Source: Rhizobiales bacterium GAS188 (lineage in GTDB: Bacteria > Pseudomonadota > Alphaproteobacteria > Rhizobiales > Beijerinckiaceae). From it: 64,000 bases of DNA. Position 1 is the stretch's first letter; each line of letters opens with the position of its first letter. The DNA is taken from NCBI GenBank assembly GCA_900104855.1, contig FNSS01000001.1, forward strand, positions 4,650,001 to 4,714,000, given 5' to 3'. Made by a program: the position numbers and the translations under genes. Positions 59,946 to 64,000 of this stretch are shown piece by piece. Below the pieces are notes generated by a model. That model was not told the DNA's origin, searched no databases, and saw only the letters and a list, made by a program, of their open reading frames with translations.

Positions 59946-60676
59946 CGACCGCCAGCCTCCTGCCGAGAATGGCCGCGCCCGCCCTCGAAGTTTCGGGCCT
60001 GCGCAGCTTCTATGGCGAAGCGGAGATCATCCACGGCGTCGACCTTAGCGTCCAGCCAGGCGAAATCCTCGCCGTGCTCGGCAAGAACGGCATGGGCAAG
60101 ACCACGCTGCTGCGCACCATCATGGGCTATCTGCGCAAGGCCAGCGGCTCGGTCCGCATCCTCGGCGCCAATGTGCTCGGCCGCGAGGCCTATTCCATCG
60201 CCGGTCTTGGCGTCGCCTATACGCCGCAGGACCAGGCGCTTTTCCCCGACATCAGCGTCGCCGATAATTTGCGCCTCGGCCTTCGCAGCGACAAGGGCTT
60301 CGAGGCGGCTTTCGACCGCGTCTCGGCCATCTTCCCTTTCCTGAGGGAGCGCCGGCGCCAAAAGGCCGGGACCTTGAGCGGTGGCGAGCAGAAGATGCTG
60401 CTCATGACGCGGGCCCTGATGCCCCGGCCGCAGCTCATGCTGATCGACGAGATTTCGGAGGGCCTGCAGCCCTCGATCATCAGTCGCCTGTCCGATGTCC
60501 TCAAGAGGCAGCGCGACGAGGATCGGACGGCCATCCTCCTCATCGAGCAGAATATCCGCTTCGCCCTTGGCACCGCCGATCGCTACGCCGTGCTGAAGCG
60601 CGGCGAGATCGTCGATGCCGGCGAGGCAGCCGATGCGGGCGCCGTGGCGAGCGTCACCCGGCATCTGAGCGTGTGA
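59942..60676 (+). CDS. Liv-type ABC transporter ATP-binding protein (LivF-like)
   Basis: 244 residues. Walker A GKNGMGKTTLLRTIMG, GVAYTPQDQALFPDISVADN, signature LSGGEQKMLLMTRAL and Walker B QLMLIDEISEGLQPS are present; the Walker B is followed by Ile-Ser instead of Pro-Thr, and LLIEQNIRFAL carries the switch region. Second ATPase of the amide-operon transporter, overlapping the fusion gene by four bases. Confidence 0.92.
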   Translation: MTTASLLPRMAAPALEVSGLRSFYGEAEIIHGVDLSVQPGEILAVLGKNGMGKTTLLRTIMGYLRKASGSVRILGANVLGREAYSIAGLGVAYTPQDQALFPDISVADNLRLGLRSDKGFEAAFDRVSAIFPFLRERRRQKAGTLSGGEQKMLLMTRALMPRPQLMLIDEISEGLQPSIISRLSDVLKRQRDEDRTAILLIEQNIRFALGTADRYAVLKRGEIVDAGEAADAGAVASVTRHLSV

Positions 60677-60700
60677 TTGGCGCAACCGGAGGCCTTCGTT

Positions 60701-61630
60701 TTGACCGAGAACAGCATCGACGCCCTGGCCAATGAGACAGCAGGAGGGCCGGGCAAGGCGCCGGGCGCACGGACATTGCGCGTCGCCTGCCTGCAAATGG
60801 AGCCGCGCATCGGCGAGAAGGAGGCGAATCTCGAACGCAGCCTGACCTTGATCGGCGAGGCCGCGCAGGCCGGCGCCAATCTCATCGTCCTGCCGGAATT
60901 GTGCAATTCGGGCTACGTGTTCGCGAGCCGAGAGGAGGCGCATGCGCTGTCCGAGCCGATCGAGGGCGGCCGCACCGTCATCGCCTGGAGCGAGGCGGCG
61001 CGCCGCCATGATGTGCTCATCGCCGCGGGCATGGCCGAGAGGCAGGGCGACAAGCTCTACAATTCAGCCGTGCTCGTGAGCCCGGCCGGGCTTGTCGGCC
61101 ATTACCGCAAGAATCATCTCTGGGCCGAGGAGATGCTGGCCTTCGAGCCGGGAGATATCGGCGTACCGGTCTTCCACACGCCGCGCGGCAGATTCGCGCT
61201 CGCCATCTGCTATGATCTGTGGTTCCCCGAAACCTTCCGCCTCGCGGCCCTTGCCGGAGCCGACCTCCTCTGTGTCCCCACCAATTGGGTGCCGATGCCG
61301 GGCCAGCGCCAAGACCTGCCGGTGATGGCGAATATCCTGTCCATGGCGGGCGCGCATTCGAACGGCATTTTCGTCGCGGCAGCCGATCGCATCGGGGTCG
61401 AGCGTGGACAGCCCTTTCTCGGCCGCAGCCTGATCGTCGGCCCGGAGGGCTGGCCGATCGCGGGGCCGGCATCGGCCGACCGCGAAGAGATCCTCCTTGC
61501 CGATATCGATCTTGCGCAGGCGCGCCAGGGACGTTCGCTCAACAGGTTCAACCATATTCTGCGCGATCGCCGCTCGGATATTTACGGCGTTGACGCAGCA
61601 CCGACGAGGATGGCGACACGTCGCGGCTGA
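60701..61630 (+). CDS. Nitrilase-superfamily amidohydrolase
   Basis: 309 residues from a TTG at 60701, eight bases after GGAGG; the frame is open to a TTG at 60677, which has no ribosome-binding site. The catalytic triad is clear: Glu66 in LIVLPELCNSGYVF, Lys137 in GHYRKNHLW, Cys170 in FALAICYDLWFPE. In P. aeruginosa the AmiR-controlled enzyme AmiE is also of this superfamily, so this is the likely amide-hydrolysing enzyme of the operon, acting in the cytoplasm on the imported substrate. Sequence does not tell amidase from N-carbamoyl-amidase activity. Confidence 0.9.
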   Translation: MTENSIDALANETAGGPGKAPGARTLRVACLQMEPRIGEKEANLERSLTLIGEAAQAGANLIVLPELCNSGYVFASREEAHALSEPIEGGRTVIAWSEAARRHDVLIAAGMAERQGDKLYNSAVLVSPAGLVGHYRKNHLWAEEMLAFEPGDIGVPVFHTPRGRFALAICYDLWFPETFRLAALAGADLLCVPTNWVPMPGQRQDLPVMANILSMAGAHSNGIFVAAADRIGVERGQPFLGRSLIVGPEGWPIAGPASADREEILLADIDLAQARQGRSLNRFNHILRDRRSDIYGVDAAPTRMATRRG

Positions 61631-61726
61631 CCGCTCGCGCCACGATCCCCATGAAGACCACCGCTCGCCTTGGTCGCACGCCCGAAGATCGACGATGGGC
61701 ACTTTCTATCTCCTGGGAGGACAATT

Positions 61727-62956
61727 ATGGTTGGCAAGATCGACCGCGCGAGGGGGGCTGCCCTTCGAGGATCCACGTCACGATGCAAGAAGCTGCGGCC
61801 CTTGGCATTAACGCTTGCGGTGGTCGGGGCCATGCTGGCGACCGCTAGCTTCGCCGCCGACAAGGAGCGGGCTCGCGCCTTGGGGATCCCGTTTGATGGC
61901 ACCCCGGGCCCGCTTAACGCGATCACCGATATCGCCGGTGTCGAAGTCGGCTTCACGACCCTGATCCAGGGCGAGGGCAAGCTCGAGATCGGCAAGGGGC
62001 CAGTGCGCACCGGCGTGACGGCGATCCTGCCGCGCGGCAAGGTCTATGATCCCGTCTTCGCCGGCTTCTATTCGTTCAACGGCAATGGCGAGATGACCGG
62101 CATCCACTGGGTCAAGGAATCGGGTTTTCTCGAAGGCCCGATCATGATCACCAACACCCACAGTGTCGGCACGGTGCGCGATGCCACCATCGAGTGGCAG
62201 AACAAGAACAAATTATACGTGCCCCTCGTCAGGGATATTTACTGGCTGATGCCGATCGTCGCCGAAACCTATGACGGAACGCTCAACGACATCAACGGCT
62301 TCCACGTCAAGAAGGAGGATGTCTTCGCAGCCCTCGACAGCGCCAAGCCGGGACCGGTGGCAGAGGGCAATGTCGGCGGCGGCACCGGAATGTCGCTGCA
62401 CCGCTTCAAAGGCGGCACCGGCACCGCCTCGCGCAAGCTGCCGTCCGAGAAGGGGGGCTACACGGTCGGCGCCTTGGTCCAGGCCAATTACGGCGCTCGC
62501 GACGCTTTGACGGTGGCGGGCGTGCCGGTCGGCAAGGAGATTCCCGACCTGATGCCGAGCATCAATGTGCCGGGCTCGACCGGCTCGATCATCATCGTCA
62601 TCGCCACCGATGCGCCGCTCTTGCCGAACCAGCTGGAGCGCCTTGCCCGGCGCGCCCCACTCGGGATCGGCCGCACCGGCGGCCTCGGCTCGAATGGTGA
62701 TGGCGATCTCGTCATCGCCTTCTCCACCGCCAATCCTGGTGTCGCCAAGCGCAGCGGGGTGATGGATCTGAAGATGCTGCCGAATGACGCGATAGACGAT
62801 TTTCTGCTGGCGACCGTGCAAGCGACGGAGGAAGCCATCATCAATGCGCTGGTCGCGGCCGAGACGCTGAAAGGGCGCGACAACAACGTGCTGTACTCGA
62901 TCCCGCATGATCGCCTGCGCGAGGCCCTCAGGAAATATAACCGCCTGCAGCAATAG
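61727..62956 (+). CDS. Exported P1-family peptidase (DmpA/BapA-like aminopeptidase)
   Basis: 409 residues, ATG at 61727 behind GGGAGGACAATT. The signal peptide ends at TASFA-ADK, so it is periplasmic. It has the autoproteolytic fold of L-aminopeptidase D-Ala-esterase/amidase DmpA: TDIAGVEVGFTTL, ITNTHSVGTVRDA, EGNVGGGTGMSLHRFKGG and the cleavage site before the nucleophile, Gly286-Ser287 in GSIIIVIATDAPLLPNQLE. Such enzymes release N-terminal residues from peptides, beta-peptides and amides. As the last gene of the operon it could feed amides or amino acids to the transporter. Confidence 0.92.
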   Translation: MVGKIDRARGAALRGSTSRCKKLRPLALTLAVVGAMLATASFAADKERARALGIPFDGTPGPLNAITDIAGVEVGFTTLIQGEGKLEIGKGPVRTGVTAILPRGKVYDPVFAGFYSFNGNGEMTGIHWVKESGFLEGPIMITNTHSVGTVRDATIEWQNKNKLYVPLVRDIYWLMPIVAETYDGTLNDINGFHVKKEDVFAALDSAKPGPVAEGNVGGGTGMSLHRFKGGTGTASRKLPSEKGGYTVGALVQANYGARDALTVAGVPVGKEIPDLMPSINVPGSTGSIIIVIATDAPLLPNQLERLARRAPLGIGRTGGLGSNGDGDLVIAFSTANPGVAKRSGVMDLKMLPNDAIDDFLLATVQATEEAIINALVAAETLKGRDNNVLYSIPHDRLREALRKYNRLQQ

Positions 62957-62987
62957 CTTGCGGTCCTGAATGGCGCGCCGTCCTTCT

Positions 62988-64000
62988 CTAAGGGCGGCCG
63001 CCGACAAACCTCGCCACGGCCCGCCGGGCGCGTGTGATGAGCGAGCGCCAGATCAACGAGGCTGCGCCGAGCGCGGCCGGCGCCATGGGCGTGCCTTCCG
63101 GGGCCGAAAGCCGCGCATCCAGGTTTTGCGCAAAACTCTCGCCGATCCTCGAGACCAGATCGCGCACCAGAGCTGACCGGCCGAATTGGGCCAGCGGACC
63201 TGTCAGCGCATAGCTCATGGCGACATCCACGCGCGTGGCTTCATCGCCTGCCGCTCCGACCACCGGGTGCAGCGCGTAGGCAACGCGGCCCGACGCGTTC
63301 GAGCCGCTCTTGCGATCGCCGCCGCTCCCCGTGATCACTTGCCGATATTCGCCATCGAAGCGGGAGATGCTGCCTTTCCCCGCAAAACTTGCCTTGATCG
63401 GCCCGAGGCTGATCTCCATCCGCCCCGTGACTTGCCCGTCATCGACGGGTCCGTCCAGCACCATTCCTGGCATGCACGCCGCAACCTCCTGCGGGTTCGA
63501 CATGATGCGCCAGACCGTCTCACGCGGATGCTCCAGGACAAAGCTCTGGGTGAGCCGCGTCTCCCCGCCGGTTTCTTCCGGGACACTGACATCGACCTTG
63601 ATGGGGCGTCGCCTGACGCCCCTCCCGAAGCTCGGCGAAACGATTGGGGCCGCTTCCGTCGCGGCCGCCTGCGCGCCGACTTCCGGCACAGCGATGCGAG
63701 CCACGCTCGGCGCCGCGATCGCCAGCTCCGAGGCTTGGGGGCCAGGCGCCGGACCGAGCCATCCGGCATTGGCGGACCGAGCCGGCGGATCGAAGCCGGC
63801 ACGCTCCGCCATCACGGTCTCGACGGCGCGGACGATGCCGACATAACCGGTGCAGCGGCAGAGATTGCCGCTCATCTCGGTGCGGATCTGCGACGGGTCC
63901 AGGCCGCTCTTGCGGCGAATGAGATCGCGCGCCGCGATCAACATGCCGGGCGTGCAATAGCCGCATTGGAGCGCGTGCTCCTCAGTGAACGCCTGACGCA
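62988..64000 (-). CDS. CoxS-like 2Fe-2S subunit fused to CoxG-like SRPBCC domain, 5' end cut by window
   Basis: The frame runs off the right edge. The visible N-terminal part (FTEEHALQCGYCTPGMLIAA, then GNLCRCTGYVGIVRAVETVM) is the second 2Fe-2S domain of the small subunit of molybdenum hydroxylases, with its CxxC and CRC ligands. After a Pro/Ala-rich linker, SVPEETGGETRLTQSFVLEH to LVSRIGESFAQNLDARL is a CoxG-type SRPBCC domain (PREVWxxxxxPxxVAxCxPG pattern). CoxG is normally separate and helps membrane anchoring or maturation of CO dehydrogenase-type enzymes. About 337 residues are visible; it converges on the peptidase gene. Confidence 0.9.
   Translation of the reverse strand, partial: RQAFTEEHALQCGYCTPGMLIAARDLIRRKSGLDPSQIRTEMSGNLCRCTGYVGIVRAVETVMAERAGFDPPARSANAGWLGPAPGPQASELAIAAPSVARIAVPEVGAQAAATEAAPIVSPSFGRGVRRRPIKVDVSVPEETGGETRLTQSFVLEHPRETVWRIMSNPQEVAACMPGMVLDGPVDDGQVTGRMEISLGPIKASFAGKGSISRFDGEYRQVITGSGGDRKSGSNASGRVAYALHPVVGAAGDEATRVDVAMSYALTGPLAQFGRSALVRDLVSRIGESFAQNLDARLSAPEGTPMAPAALGAASLIWRSLITRARRAVARFVGGRP

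Overview
The window looks like an accessory-rich stretch of a high-GC alphaproteobacterial chromosome, most probably Hyphomicrobiales (Rhizobiales). The indications are a groESL operon behind a CIRCE-like operator, a Usg-family gene, Liv-type ABC transporters with amiC/amiR, ArsR/SRPBCC gene pairs and GC-rich palindromic intergenic repeats. No tRNA, rRNA, CRISPR array or prophage was recognised. Lineage is inferred from gene content only.

Layout. 0-5 kb: a CHCC zinc-finger gene (cut by the left edge), a small orphan gene, and a heat-shock operon on the minus strand (groS-groL-hsp20-hsp20) with usg upstream. 5-9.6 kb: acyl-CoA metabolism (enoyl-CoA hydratase, a frameshifted class III CoA-transferase, acyl-CoA dehydrogenase), an ABC-exporter remnant and an alpha/beta hydrolase. 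10-24.6 kb: an orphan MbtH gene, a small secreted protein, and a three-gene envelope operon made of an 1844-residue protein with an LprI-like domain, an alpha-2-macroglobulin with an intact thioester motif, and penicillin-binding protein 1C. 24.6-26.8 kb: a LuxR-type pseudo-receiver regulator with three tiny membrane proteins, two of them paralogues behind the same 30-bp palindromic element.

26.8-40.4 kb is the mobile part. A decayed IS1182-type transposase and an ArsR-SRPBCC-GST operon lie between matching 16-bp terminal inverted repeats. Next come a YcaO gene with a BTAD/TPR regulator, and a convergent pair of unrecognised genes. An IS5-family element and its truncated copy then bracket a cassette of SRPBCC, ArsR, DHFR-like, GFA and DUF genes, in which a 0.67-kb block has been duplicated almost without change.

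40.6-47.2 kb: a complete OpuC-type (betaine-like) ABC transporter in one operon with an isochorismatase-type hydrolase and a DddP-like M24 protein, next to a GlxA/GbdR-type AraC regulator. 47.3-49 kb: an HSL-type esterase behind a 14-bp tandem repeat, and a VapBC pair. 49.3-62.9 kb: amide-type uptake and metabolism. A first Liv-type transporter runs into amiC-amiR. A leader with a two-hairpin element and a strong intrinsic terminator follows, and then a second Liv-type transporter, a nitrilase-superfamily amidase and an exported P1/DmpA peptidase. This reads as an AmiR-antitermination unit for taking up and hydrolysing amide-like nitrogen compounds. The right edge holds a CoxS-like 2Fe-2S protein fused to a CoxG-like SRPBCC domain, cut by the window end.
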